Below are positions 1-6,230 of a stretch of DNA of 37,915 nt, piece after piece (the first letter of the stretch is position 1; the number at the start of each line of letters is the position of its first letter). A model generated the notes under the pieces. It ran no database searches. It saw only the letters and a list, made by a program, of their open reading frames with translations, and was not told where the DNA came from. The DNA comes from a virus, in the IMG/VR virus record IMGVR_UViG_3300018083_000069, positions 1-37,915 of that record. One strand, written 5' to 3'. The position numbers were made by a program, and so were the translations under genes.

Positions 1-4
1 AACG

Positions 5-175
5 ATGTCCGACGACTGGAAAGTAATCAGGATGCTGATCATAGCGATGGTCGTAGCACTTCTGGTTGGGTTGTGGATTCGCTCCGAGAACAACAGTAGC
101 GTTTGCTACGACGAACTCTCTCAACCGAGAGACTGTAGTTACGACGGACCCCCGGTAGATACAGGAGAAGAGTAA
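5..175 (+). CDS. Small single-pass membrane protein (56 aa)
   Basis: The ATG at 5 opens a 56-codon frame ending in TAA at 173-175, one base before the next ATG. Residues about 8-25 are strongly hydrophobic (VIRMLIIAMVVALLVGLW), followed by a polar, Cys-containing tail (C34, C44), so an N-terminal membrane anchor with an exposed tail is likely. Only four bases lie upstream inside the window. If the right edge of the window is joined to the left edge, a GGGAG sits 6 bases before the ATG, which would be its ribosome site. No family is recognised. Confidence 0.55.
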   Translation: MSDDWKVIRMLIIAMVVALLVGLWIRSENNSSVCYDELSQPRDCSYDGPPVDTGEE

Positions 176-176
176 A

Positions 177-371
177 ATGATCATTCCCATCAAGGTAACA
201 GTAATCATCCGGGTCGATACCAACGACTACAAGGAGATAGAACTGGACGCACCGGAACCGACTCCGGCACAAGTCTGTGAGACTCTGAGTTACGACTGGG
301 ATCAGGGAGTTCTCGACATCGGCGAACTTCTCGAAGACCCGGAGTCACTTTCAATTGAGCTTCACGAGTAG
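177..371 (+). CDS. Hypothetical protein (64 aa)
   Basis: The ATG at 177 follows the previous stop by one base, with GGAGAAG upstream as ribosome site. The protein is acidic with a beta-rich start (IIPIKVTVIIRV) and a Pro/Glu-rich middle; no Cys pair or membrane segment is seen. It is probably co-transcribed with its neighbours as part of the early small-protein cluster. No function is recognised. Confidence 0.6.
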   Translation: MIIPIKVTVIIRVDTNDYKEIELDAPEPTPAQVCETLSYDWDQGVLDIGELLEDPESLSIELHE

Positions 372-443
372 CCTGTAGTGGCTTCGGGTTCTACACTAGA
401 TGTCCTGGTGTAGTTCCCCAAACTACTACAGAAAGAGACACTG

Positions 444-617
444 ATGGCACAAGATGGTTACTTCTCCTGCATGGGTTGCGGGAGGTTGTTCAAACTCAAC
501 GAAGTTGAGATAAGCGAATACGGGTTGCATGACTGCAACAGGCCGGAGCATCGCAGGGTTCTTCCAGAAAACCCCGGTTGGTTGAATCGACTCTTGGATC
601 GACTCTTCCGGAGGTAA
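444..617 (+). CDS. Small Cys-rich, putative zinc-binding protein (57 aa)
   Basis: The ATG at 444 runs 57 codons to TAA at 615-617. It begins with a CxxC pair (FSCMGC, C9 and C12) followed by HDC at 29-31, a spacing that could bind one zinc ion like a short zinc ribbon. The C-terminus is basic (LLDRLFRR). GAAAGAG lies before the start. It is one of several Cys-pair mini-proteins in this phage. The metal binding is inferred, and no precise family is recognised. Confidence 0.55.
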   Translation: MAQDGYFSCMGCGRLFKLNEVEISEYGLHDCNRPEHRRVLPENPGWLNRLLDRLFRR

Positions 618-618
618 A

Positions 619-792
619 GTGGTTCCGATCTTGCTTCTATTGGCAGCTATGTTCACCATGATAGTGACTCTAGGGTCATTGTTCTTGTTGCATCTGCGAG
701 ACCATGAGAAAGAGCAGATCGACGCCGAAGACTTTGCTAGGAAACTACTAGACATGATAGAAGAGAGACAGGACGATGAAGGACCCGAGTGA
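619..792 (+). CDS. Small membrane protein (57 aa)
   Basis: GTG at 619, one base after the preceding stop, with GGAGG at 610-614 as ribosome site. Residues 3-25 form one hydrophobic helix (PILLLLAAMFTMIVTLGSLF), followed by a charged, probably helical cytoplasmic tail with many Glu, Asp and Lys. The 3' end overlaps the next gene by 17 bases, suggesting translational coupling. It could be a spanin-like or accessory lysis protein, or an early membrane modifier; nothing in the sequence decides. Confidence 0.55.
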   Translation: MVPILLLLAAMFTMIVTLGSLFLLHLRDHEKEQIDAEDFARKLLDMIEERQDDEGPE

Positions 793-931
793 GTACCCCG
801 TCATAAAGAGAGACGGGAGAGCTTACAGCTTCCTAGACTGCACTTGCAACGGTGCTTGTCTCAAGCGAGACTGTGTCTACTGTGCGTTCGAGTTACCAGA
901 AGGAGAGTGCCCAGGTGCCGAAGGAGAATGA
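776..931 (+). CDS. Small Cys-rich protein (51 aa)
   Basis: The ATG at 776 overlaps the end of the previous gene; stop TGA at 929-931. It has six cysteines in 51 residues: C22, C24 and C28, then C33, C36 and C45 (LDCTCNGACLKRDCVYC). The pattern suits a small zinc- or iron-sulfur-binding knuckle. AGGACGATG places a plausible ribosome site close to the start. The metal-binding role is inferred from Cys spacing only. Confidence 0.5.
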   Translation: MKDPSEYPVIKRDGRAYSFLDCTCNGACLKRDCVYCAFELPEGECPGAEGE

Positions 932-1262
932 CATCAAGTCCTACAACGAGATTCTGGAAGAGTATCCAGACGAATACTTGGACTGTAGAGTCGATCGTCA
1001 TGCATGGATGCGACCCAAGTTGATTGATCCTTGGTTGGCTGTTCCTTACGGCTGGCCGGTCTATCGTGAATGCAGTTCCTGCGGTGCTTTCTGGGCTAGG
1101 TCATACAATCGCATGATGACGGAGAAGATTTACGAGAGGCGTGTTTACCCTCCCGGTTATCTTCTCAAGGGTGTAGGCCACAACACCAAGAAGCGTGGCC
1201 TACAGTTCGTGCGAGAGTTGATCGAACGAGAAGGTACCATCTACATCGACGGTGATTCTTAA
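915..1262 (+). CDS. Putative zinc-binding protein (115 aa)
   Basis: The frame is open from 852, but GTG at 915 is preceded by AGGAG (901-905) at good spacing, so I start there; it overlaps the previous gene by 17 bases. The core reads C-x4-H-x-W early (CRVDRHAW) then CSSCGAFW, a C/H...CxxC arrangement common in small actinophage zinc-finger proteins. The C-terminal 40 residues are basic (KGVGHNTKKRG). A nucleic-acid-binding role is possible but not shown. Confidence 0.6.
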   Translation: MPKENDIKSYNEILEEYPDEYLDCRVDRHAWMRPKLIDPWLAVPYGWPVYRECSSCGAFWARSYNRMMTEKIYERRVYPPGYLLKGVGHNTKKRGLQFVRELIEREGTIYIDGDS

Positions 1263-1507
1263 TGACGGACAATCAGCAGAAGAAGGCTCGATTTGACGTC
1301 CTATACTACAACTACCAAGCGTTGCGTCGTGATGAAGAGACGGGACAACTACGAAACAACTTCGTCTCGTCAAGCTATATAAAGAACTTTCTCTACGGAA
1401 CCGCCTTGGTGCATTACCGAGAGGTCTCGAATGAGAGGCTAGATACCATTCTGAAGAACCTTTCAGGACGCTTCCTGATGGAATACAGAAAGCAGAACTG
1501 TGACTAA
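1262..1507 (+). CDS. Hypothetical protein (81 aa)
   Basis: The ATG at 1262 shares a base with the preceding TAA (TAATG), a typical coupled start. The protein is rich in Tyr, Arg and Asn, with no membrane segment, Cys pair or familiar motif. It overlaps the next gene by 8 bases. It belongs to the tightly packed early cluster; no function is recognised. Confidence 0.6.
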   Translation: MTDNQQKKARFDVLYYNYQALRRDEETGQLRNNFVSSSYIKNFLYGTALVHYREVSNERLDTILKNLSGRFLMEYRKQNCD

Positions 1508-1805
1508 GATACGATTGCCGTGGGGTGAAGAACGTCACGTCGAAACTGATGTCGAGCAGTTCAGTCTCGACACAATGAGTATGACGGCGATGTATTACAT
1601 CGACTGTCCTGATCCTACACTGGTCGTTGTGAAGAGCGAAGACTTCCAGTTAGTAGAAGACGATACGTTCGTCGTTCGTTCCTGCAAAGTCACATTGACT
1701 GATGCGTGGGATGAAGAGGAAGACGAAGATCGTATCGAGCAGATCTGGAAGGACTTCATCCTTCTCGACGATTCAATCCCGCCCAGGATAACTCGGAGGC
1801 AATAG
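1500..1805 (+). CDS. Hypothetical acidic protein (101 aa)
   Basis: Starts at GTG 1500 inside the end of the previous gene and ends at 1805. The C-terminal half is strongly acidic (DAWDEEEDEDRIEQIWKDF). The first half is mixed beta-strand-like sequence. The 1-base overlap with the next GTG suggests coupled translation. No domain is recognised; the acidic stretch could serve protein-protein contacts. Confidence 0.6.
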   Translation: MTKIRLPWGEERHVETDVEQFSLDTMSMTAMYYIDCPDPTLVVVKSEDFQLVEDDTFVVRSCKVTLTDAWDEEEDEDRIEQIWKDFILLDDSIPPRITRRQ

Positions 1806-2197
1806 TGCCAACAGTGAACAAAGCGTTCTTCCGTCGTCCTAGAACAGCGAAGGAAATCGGCGACAGCAATTTGTCGGTTCAGGTTTCCCGTGCTGTCAAA
1901 GACGGAACGTTGCTCAAGAACGGGACTGTGTTCTACTACAGGTCCGGATGGTTCGAAAGACTAGAAGACAAGTGGGAGACGAAGGATCTGTTCCTTCACT
2001 ACCTGCTGTTGTTCTCTCGTCTGCACGAAGTTGTTTCCAAGGCTAAGCAGTTGGAAAGTATGCCGACTAGTTTGCGAAAGGTAACGGCCCAACTGAGAAA
2101 GATAGCGGAGGAACTGCTCAATCACGCAGACGAGCTAGACCGAAGGGCTGATCTTCTTGCGCTCGAAGAAGAGTCCAAGACAGAAGCTGCTGACTGA
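1805..2197 (+). CDS. Hypothetical protein, HTH-like N-terminus and coiled-coil C-terminus (130 aa)
   Basis: GTG at 1805; a second GTG at 1814 is possible. The N-terminal half (RRPRTAKEIGDSNLSVQVSR, followed by a short VKDGTL...FYYR hairpin) looks like a small winged-helix or HTH fold. The region from about residue 65 onward is helical with heptad-like Leu spacing and ends in an acidic tail, so a coiled coil is likely. It could be a DNA-binding early regulator, but this is inference from sequence shape only. Confidence 0.55.
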   Translation: MPTVNKAFFRRPRTAKEIGDSNLSVQVSRAVKDGTLLKNGTVFYYRSGWFERLEDKWETKDLFLHYLLLFSRLHEVVSKAKQLESMPTSLRKVTAQLRKIAEELLNHADELDRRADLLALEEESKTEAAD

Positions 2198-2414
2198 GCT
2201 TGCTGCTGCTTACAGTCTCTGCGTTTCTCAGGGTGAAGATTACATCTGGCACGCTTACGGAGAAAGAATCCGAGAAGCGGTGCTCGCAAGAGCAAAGTAT
2301 AACATCGAGCCAGATCCTGAGGACGCAGAGGCGTGTAGGAAATACGAAAAGCAAGTACGGTTAGCAATTCTAAACCTACACACGGAGGTACAGCAATTCT
2401 ACTACGACAACTAG
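2157..2414 (+). CDS. Hypothetical helical protein (85 aa)
   Basis: The frame starts at TTG 2157, overlapping the previous gene by 41 bases; no ATG or GTG is available nearer. The sequence is helical and charged (GERIREAVLARAKYNIEPD) and ends QQFYYDN. There is no Cys pair or membrane span. The start is uncertain because TTG carries only a modest upstream AAGGG. Function is not recognised. Confidence 0.5.
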   Translation: MRSKKSPRQKLLTELAAAYSLCVSQGEDYIWHAYGERIREAVLARAKYNIEPDPEDAEACRKYEKQVRLAILNLHTEVQQFYYDN

Positions 2415-2418
2415 TTCT

Positions 2419-2691
2419 GTGAAGCGAAGAACACTAGCCGTTACAGCGTCACTGGCTGTAGTTGCCATCTTGGCCGTTCCAGAAACTAAGCAGCCTACAG
2501 AAGCCGAGATAGTTGCCCAGCTTCCGAAGGAAGTTCGGGTGCTTCTACCTGGCGGGCTCTGTGATAGTATTCATACGGCTTTCCTACTGGAAGTCGAACG
2601 ATTCCCCGAAGCATCGAACGCCAACAGGGCAGCGATACAAGAGAGAATCGAATACTACCGGGCCTGGCTTCGACGTAAAGGATGCGGCTAA
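2419..2691 (+). CDS. Small secreted or membrane-anchored protein (90 aa)
   Basis: GTG at 2419. It begins KRR followed by a hydrophobic segment of about 16 residues (LAVTASLAVVAILAV) ending before PETKQP, a typical signal peptide or signal anchor. The remainder is soluble with two Cys (near residue 48 and at 89), which could form a disulfide outside the cell. It is the last gene before the 2692-2852 promoter region. Export is predicted; function is unknown. Confidence 0.6.
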   Translation: MKRRTLAVTASLAVVAILAVPETKQPTEAEIVAQLPKEVRVLLPGGLCDSIHTAFLLEVERFPEASNANRAAIQERIEYYRAWLRRKGCG

Positions 2692-2727
2692 GTTCCGAAA
2701 GTACGAAAATCCTTTGGGCACTAGCTC

Positions 2728-2756
2728 TTGACGGGGTTTCGGCCCTATGGTACTGT
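2728..2756 (+). promoter_or_regulatory. Host sigma-70/SigA-type promoter
   Basis: TTGACG at 2728-2733 and TACTGT at 2751-2756 are separated by exactly 17 bases. The -35 is near consensus and the -10 keeps the TAnnnT core. It sits in a 161-base gap just upstream of the small acidic gene at 2853 and the 303-aa gene, which have the most biased codon use in the window, so it probably drives strong early transcription by host RNA polymerase. Confidence 0.6.
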
Positions 2757-2811
2757 GAGGGGCGTGGGGCGGAGCCTGCCTGGACGGCGGGACCCCGAAA
2801 GCTAACCTCAC
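2755..2811 (+). other. Structured 5' leader (nested inverted repeats)
   Basis: Three nested pairings lie here: GTGAGG (2755-2760) with CCTCAC (2806-2811), GGGG (2766-2769) with CCCC (2793-2796), and CCTGCC (2775-2780) with GGCGGG (2786-2791) around a 5-base loop. With transcription starting near 2763, the two inner stems would be the first structure on the mRNA, about 60 bases before the ribosome site at 2838-2846. A 5' stabilising hairpin is the simplest reading; a cis-regulatory RNA is possible. Confidence 0.45.
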
Positions 2812-2852
2812 AAAACGACCTCGCCCATTAAGCGAAAGGGAAAGAGAACACA

Positions 2853-3017
2853 ATGGAAAACCGAACGCTTGTCATCCGAGTTCCACTCAACGCAGAGGAT
2901 TCCGATGACATCATCGGCGACATCGACACCAACGAAGTCATCCTCTCGGAGTTGATCAAGGAGCGTTACGAAGACGTCTTCCTCACCGTCGAGACAGGTG
3001 ACCGAGTTTCTTCCTGA
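2853..3017 (+). CDS. Small acidic protein (54 aa), highly expressed type
   Basis: ATG at 2853 with AAAGGGAAAGAG upstream; stop TGA at 3015-3017. It is very acidic (DSDDIIGDIDTNE) and ends TGDRVSS. Codons end mostly in C or G, unlike the preceding genes, which together with the promoter at 2728-2756 suggests high expression. Such short acidic early proteins are often host-takeover factors in phages, but nothing here identifies a target. Confidence 0.6.
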   Translation: MENRTLVIRVPLNAEDSDDIIGDIDTNEVILSELIKERYEDVFLTVETGDRVSS

Positions 3018-3085
3018 ACAAACTACCTCTGATCTGCACTTCCGACTACCATAATGCTTGGGGAACACTTTATCCAGACTATCCC

Positions 3086-3283
3086 TTGCGCTGGATTTGC
3101 GGAGTGTGCTACGGTATCAACAGACGACAGATACGAGCTTGTGCTCGCTACTGTAGTAACTGTCTAGCTGGATTCTCAACTCCCGGCGAAACAGATAAGT
3201 GCCCGAATTGTAGTCGGGACAAGCGCAACACCTGGCGTTACCAACAAACCCACTACTGGAAAAGGTTGCATCCAAATGTCTGA
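3086..3283 (+). CDS. Small zinc-ribbon protein (65 aa)
   Basis: TTG at 3086 gives a 65-residue protein with three Cys pairs: CGVC (5 and 8), CSNC (23 and 26) and CPNC (39 and 42), a pattern like a rubredoxin or zinc-ribbon fold. The C-terminus is basic and aromatic (WRYQQTHYWKRLH). No ATG or GTG lies in frame upstream, although the frame stays open to before 3017, so the true start may differ. It overlaps the 303-aa gene by 8 bases. Zinc and nucleic-acid binding are inferred. Confidence 0.5.
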   Translation: MRWICGVCYGINRRQIRACARYCSNCLAGFSTPGETDKCPNCSRDKRNTWRYQQTHYWKRLHPNV

Positions 3284-4187
3284 TGTCAACATCGGAACGG
3301 AAAACCCGTTCACCGTCACTCTGGTCGAGAAGTGGCTGGCTTCCAAGGAACTGGTCGACACCCTCGACGAGAAAATGGCGTTGGAGAGTTTCGGTCGCAC
3401 GAAGCTTCTCAACACTCGGTTCGAGGCTGCCAACCCCGACATGACCGACAAGAAGGCCAACAACCCGGTGGCCACTTCCATCCGAAACGCACTTTCGGCG
3501 GAAGGTTTGTCGGACGAGCAGTTCGCCGGACTGTACGAAACGGTCCGTCGGGTTCTCAAGGAGTACGACAAGCGTCTCGACACGTTCGTCGATGCGAACA
3601 TCACGAAGGTCGATGAGTCCGACAAGCCGAAGGAAGCCGAGCTTGTCGAGTTCCGAAAGGAACGCAAGATTCACGTCGACAACATGAACGGCATCCGGAA
3701 CCTTCTGGAAGGAACCGATCCGGATTGGTTCAAGGCCGTGGGTGTTTCGATTCTCGGCAAGGAGAAGATCGACAACCTCCGTGGTGCTGTCGGGGATCGT
3801 GCGAAGACCGGAAAGCGTCTCGGCGGTACTTTCCAGTTCACGGTGACCGATCCCGAGGGAACCGAAACGGCGATCACCGAGCGAAAGCTCTCGGCGGTTC
3901 AGACCCACCTGAAGAAGTTCGTCAAGAACGTCGGTGAACTCTGGAAGGCGATCGAAGAGCAGAACCCGAACTTCGATCGGGCCAATCCCCCGGACCGTTT
4001 CGAGTTCACGGTTTCCGGTCACAAGATCGTCGCCAACAAGATGACGGACGAAACTTCCGATGACGACGACGAGTCCACGGAAGACATCAACGAACTGACT
4101 CTCGATTTGTCGGACGACGATCCGGCAGACTTCGAGGCGGATTCCGACGACAACGTGACGGAGTTGTTCGACGACGACGATTCCTGA
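3276..4187 (+). CDS. Hypothetical acidic-tailed protein (303 aa), codon-optimised
   Basis: ATG at 3276. The body (residues 1-250) is charged and mainly helical with no recognised domain. Residues about 250-303 are dominated by Asp, Glu and Ser (DETSDDDDESTEDINEL and ending ELFDDDDS). Codons end almost only in C or G, and the TGTAG/CTACA motif common in neighbours is absent, so it differs clearly from adjacent genes and is probably very highly expressed. Acidic tails occur in ssDNA-binding proteins and DNA mimics, so DNA handling or inhibition of a host DNA-binding factor is possible. I do not recognise it. Confidence 0.65.
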   Translation: MSDVNIGTENPFTVTLVEKWLASKELVDTLDEKMALESFGRTKLLNTRFEAANPDMTDKKANNPVATSIRNALSAEGLSDEQFAGLYETVRRVLKEYDKRLDTFVDANITKVDESDKPKEAELVEFRKERKIHVDNMNGIRNLLEGTDPDWFKAVGVSILGKEKIDNLRGAVGDRAKTGKRLGGTFQFTVTDPEGTETAITERKLSAVQTHLKKFVKNVGELWKAIEEQNPNFDRANPPDRFEFTVSGHKIVANKMTDETSDDDDESTEDINELTLDLSDDDPADFEADSDDNVTELFDDDDS

Positions 4188-4226
4188 GTGAACTAAGACC
4201 TGGGCATGTCTTTAAACTGCCATCAT

Positions 4227-4312
4227 GGCTCGGCAGGAGCGCCAAGAAAACAATGGTCTCTGTCTCTCCCGGAGTTCTTCTTGTGCAGCTAGTTCGATTC
4301 TAGCTCGGGCCA
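4227..4312 (+). other. tRNA-like element 1 (T-arm plus acceptor stem)
   Basis: GCTAG-TTCGATT-CTAGC (4288-4304) is a perfect 5-bp T-arm with canonical T-loop. It is followed by TCGGGCC (4305-4311), which can pair with GGCTCGG at 4227-4233 (five Watson-Crick pairs and two G-T), then a discriminator-like A. The 54 bases between do not fold into normal D and anticodon arms: the best anticodon stem has a loop without T33. It may be a decayed or unusual tRNA, or a tRNA mimic. It fills most of the gene-free 4188-4342 gap. Confidence 0.3.
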
Positions 4313-4342
4313 CTACACCACCCTTCCCGAACGAGGACGGGT

Positions 4343-4549
4343 ATGTTTACAGCTTTCTTTGACGCCGTACGCAGAATAACAATCTTCATCCTAGGGGTCT
4401 TGATAATCATCGAGGCTCTCTACGAAGAGTCAGTACCGATTAAGTCAATCATCTTAGGCATGATAATGGTGGGAGTTCTTCCACTAGAAGACCTACTCCC
4501 GTGGAGTAGAAAACAACAAGAAGCGAAACGTCAGGTCGAAAAGGAATAG
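4343..4549 (+). CDS. Two-helix membrane protein, holin candidate (68 aa)
   Basis: ATG at 4343 with GAGGACGGGT upstream. Two hydrophobic segments, about residues 12-25 (TIFILGVLIIIEAL) and 33-47 (IKSIILGMIMVGVLPL), are joined by a short turn. The C-terminus is charged (SRKQQEAKRQVEKE). Size, two spans and charged tail fit class II holins and other actinophage small membrane proteins. It lies far from the endolysin, so the holin role is only a candidate. It is flanked on both sides by tRNA-like T-arm structures. Confidence 0.6.
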   Translation: MFTAFFDAVRRITIFILGVLIIIEALYEESVPIKSIILGMIMVGVLPLEDLLPWSRKQQEAKRQVEKE

Positions 4550-4573
4550 CTGGTTCGATTCCAGCATCGACCA
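4534..4573 (+). other. tRNA-like element 2 (acceptor/T-arm minihelix)
   Basis: GGTCGA (4534-4539) pairs with TCGACC (4567-4572), enclosing a perfect T-arm GCTGG-TTCGATT-CCAGC (4549-4565) after an 8-9 base linker, with A at the discriminator position. This is the top half of a tRNA without D and anticodon arms. It overlaps the last codons of the 68-aa membrane gene. Its 3' part (TTCGATTC...AGC...CCACT) resembles the element at 4288-4312. Confidence 0.35.
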
Positions 4574-4576
4574 CTT

Positions 4577-4622
4577 GCCAATCTACAGTCAACGGTGATT
4601 CCACCCACCGTGTAGATTAGGC
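4577..4622 (+). other. Long bulged hairpin
   Basis: AATCTAC (4580-4586) and ACGGTG (4592-4597) pair with CACCGT-GTAGATT (4606-4618), giving 13 bp with a 5-base bulge, extended outward by GCC/GGC (4577-4579 and 4620-4622). No T-run follows, so it is not a classic terminator. It stands directly before a second strong stem at 4624-4670. A processing site, attenuator or structured RNA is possible. Confidence 0.5.
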
Positions 4623-4623
4623 A

Positions 4624-4670
4624 GCCGGGGAACTGTGCTCATACTCCCAAAGGTGGTCCAGTTCCCCGGC
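4624..4670 (+). other. 12-bp stem with 23-base loop
   Basis: GCCGGGGAACTG (4624-4635) and CAGTTCCCCGGC (4659-4670) are perfect inverted repeats around a 23-base loop. ATAATCGAAC follows rather than a T-run. The stem precedes the ribosome site of the gene at 4703 by about 20 bases. It resembles in design the long stems at 8593-8675 and 29635-29683, each lying near a strongly expressed gene. Confidence 0.55.
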
Positions 4671-4702
4671 ATAATCGAACAATAAAGAGAAAGGCAACCG
4701 CC

Positions 4703-5140
4703 ATGCCTGATACAGTTACCAAGGAAACTCCTACCGAGGAACCAGAAGTCGAAGAGGTTCCTTGGGAAGATAAGGACGTCGATCTTCTCGCTCTCGCTTT
4801 GCAGCGTGTAGGTCCCTTCTTCCTCGGCAACGATGTTCGTTCCGTTGAAAGCGCTCGGGCTGTAGCTCTCGAATTGCTCCAGGCTTTCTTGGATATGGGA
4901 TACGAACAGCCGAAGCCAGCGGCGGATTTCGCCGAGTACGCAAAGACACAAGCTTCTGTCTATTTGGACGAATCGCTTCAACAGCGTTCTGGTAACGCTC
5001 GACTCCCGTCGAATCTTCCTGAGCCTTCACCTACACCTACAGAGCAGATGGCGAACGCTCGACGTAAGAACGACGAAACTTCCGATGAAGGCAAGTCCTC
5101 CGCTGAACAGCGGCAGGCTAACATCGGCGGTAAGAAGTGA
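4703..5140 (+). CDS. Hypothetical protein with repeated DVDxLALA domain (145 aa)
   Basis: ATG at 4703 with AGAGAAAGG upstream. After an acidic Pro/Glu-rich N-terminus comes a helical domain (about residues 24-70) containing DVDLLALALQRVGPFFLGND, then RSVESARAVALELLQAFLDM. The same pattern occurs in the gene at 5403-6125, so the two share a paralogous domain. The C-terminus is Pro/Ser-rich then basic and looks disordered. The function is unknown. A role in virion or capsid accessory assembly can be imagined, but nothing in the sequence shows it. Confidence 0.6.
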   Translation: MPDTVTKETPTEEPEVEEVPWEDKDVDLLALALQRVGPFFLGNDVRSVESARAVALELLQAFLDMGYEQPKPAADFAEYAKTQASVYLDESLQQRSGNARLPSNLPEPSPTPTEQMANARRKNDETSDEGKSSAEQRQANIGGKK

Positions 5141-5406
5141 GCGAACGTCCAGCAGATTCAGAAGACAGGGAACAGATCAAGCAGAAGGAACTCGGCGAGC
5201 GTGAGCATCACGCTCGAATGGAACAACTACAGATGGGCGATGAGAACGCCGAAACTTCTCTCGCCCGTTCTAAGGCTGAACTTCCAGAACCTCCCCCGCC
5301 AGAAGGCGGAGAAAGTAGAGGTGCGGAAAGTCCAGGGATAGAGAGGGGAGAAGACCCGGAGCCTGTTATTCTAAAGGCTCCCTACACGCAGTTTCGTAAG
5401 CTGTGA
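5137..5406 (+). CDS. Hydrophilic, probably disordered protein (89 aa)
   Basis: GTG at 5137 overlaps the previous stop by 4 bases (GTGA). The sequence is highly charged, with a helical first half (KQKELGEREHHARMEQLQM) and a Pro/Gly/Glu-rich second half (ELPEPPPPEGGESRG). No fold or motif is recognised. It sits between the two genes that share the DVDxLALA domain and is coupled to both, suggesting a common process. Confidence 0.55.
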   Translation: MSERPADSEDREQIKQKELGEREHHARMEQLQMGDENAETSLARSKAELPEPPPPEGGESRGAESPGIERGEDPEPVILKAPYTQFRKL

Positions 5407-6125
5407 CCGAACCTTTCATGGCGTCGATTGTCACGTCGATGCCAGGAGGCGGACAAATACAGCCTTACATCTCCCCAAACCCTCCATTCAGCGACGTAGA
5501 CGTAGATCAGCTAGCTCTTGCCATGAGAACCCAGGGAAACTGGTTCATGGGAAGGGACTGTAGGACCGAAGAACAATCCAGAAAAGTTGCACGGGATCTA
5601 TTGATTCTCTGCGACACAATGCGTTACTACAAACTCTACCCACTAGACGACGGCCCGCTAGTTCCGGGTTGGGTTCCTCCGGTTCCTCCTAACCCAGCAA
5701 CAGGTGTAGTTGCGGGAGCCCCAGGATACTTTACGCCTCCGGGTTGTGATAATCCGCAGACAATGCAAGATTTGAACTATGGACTAGGCGCCGCCGGACA
5801 AACAAATCCCTGGCCATTAGGAAACTGGGTAGATATCGGCCTACCGGACAACCCTGATATGGCTACGTGGATAGGTCCTGCCGATCAAACGGCTAACTAT
5901 CTCTCCTGGGTTCAGGGTCCGTTAAACAAGGCTAGTGTGAAGATCAGTCAGAACTTTCCACCAGAGCCAACCGTTACGAACGGCGATCAAGCAAACGCTG
6001 ATAAACTACAAGGACTGGGTTACTTTCCCGACGGCTCCGGAGCATGGGCGTCGTGGGATAACTTCTTCCTTGGTAAATGGTGGTTCACCTGGACCGGAAC
6101 AAAATGGGCACCGGGGACATTATGA
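5403..6125 (+). CDS. Hypothetical protein, DVDxLALA domain plus Trp-rich C-terminus (240 aa)
   Basis: GTG at 5403 overlaps the previous stop. Residues about 30-80 carry DVDVDQLALAMRTQGNWFMG and CRTEEQSRKVARDLLILCD, matching the domain in the 145-aa protein upstream. A Pro-rich linker follows (VPGWVPPVPPNPATG), then a Gly/Trp/Asn-rich region ending FFLGKWWFTWTGTKWAPGTL, which looks like beta-structure of a structural or surface-binding protein. The combination suggests an adaptor with a binding head, but I do not recognise the family. Confidence 0.6.
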   Translation: MTEPFMASIVTSMPGGGQIQPYISPNPPFSDVDVDQLALAMRTQGNWFMGRDCRTEEQSRKVARDLLILCDTMRYYKLYPLDDGPLVPGWVPPVPPNPATGVVAGAPGYFTPPGCDNPQTMQDLNYGLGAAGQTNPWPLGNWVDIGLPDNPDMATWIGPADQTANYLSWVQGPLNKASVKISQNFPPEPTVTNGDQANADKLQGLGYFPDGSGAWASWDNFFLGKWWFTWTGTKWAPGTL

Positions 6126-6220
6126 TTCTAGCTGTAGATCCAACCCTCATCACCGTACTAGTCATCCTTGCGATCGTTGCACTCATTCTACTGATCATCT
6201 ACCTACTCCGCCGAGCCTAA
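6122..6220 (+). CDS. 32-aa single-pass membrane peptide
   Basis: The ATG at 6122 overlaps the preceding stop (ATGA), and TAA is at 6218-6220. Almost the whole peptide is one hydrophobic helix (TLITVLVILAIVALILLIIY) ending LLRRA, giving N-out/C-in topology. Peptides of this kind occur as pinholin-like or small regulatory membrane proteins. The tight coupling and clean composition argue that it is real. Confidence 0.55.
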   Translation: MILAVDPTLITVLVILAIVALILLIIYLLRRA

Positions 6221-6230
6221 CAAGGGAGCT

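Noticed and set aside
3117-4022. Long open frame (301 codons) on the minus strand opposite the 303-aa gene
   Set aside because: It is an antisense shadow produced by strong C/G third-position bias of the plus-strand gene; it has no ribosome site and an Arg/Val/Leu-rich low-complexity composition.
4227-4312. Complete tRNA gene
   Set aside because: Acceptor and T-arm are good, but no canonical D arm exists and the best anticodon loop lacks T33, so I list it only as tRNA-like.
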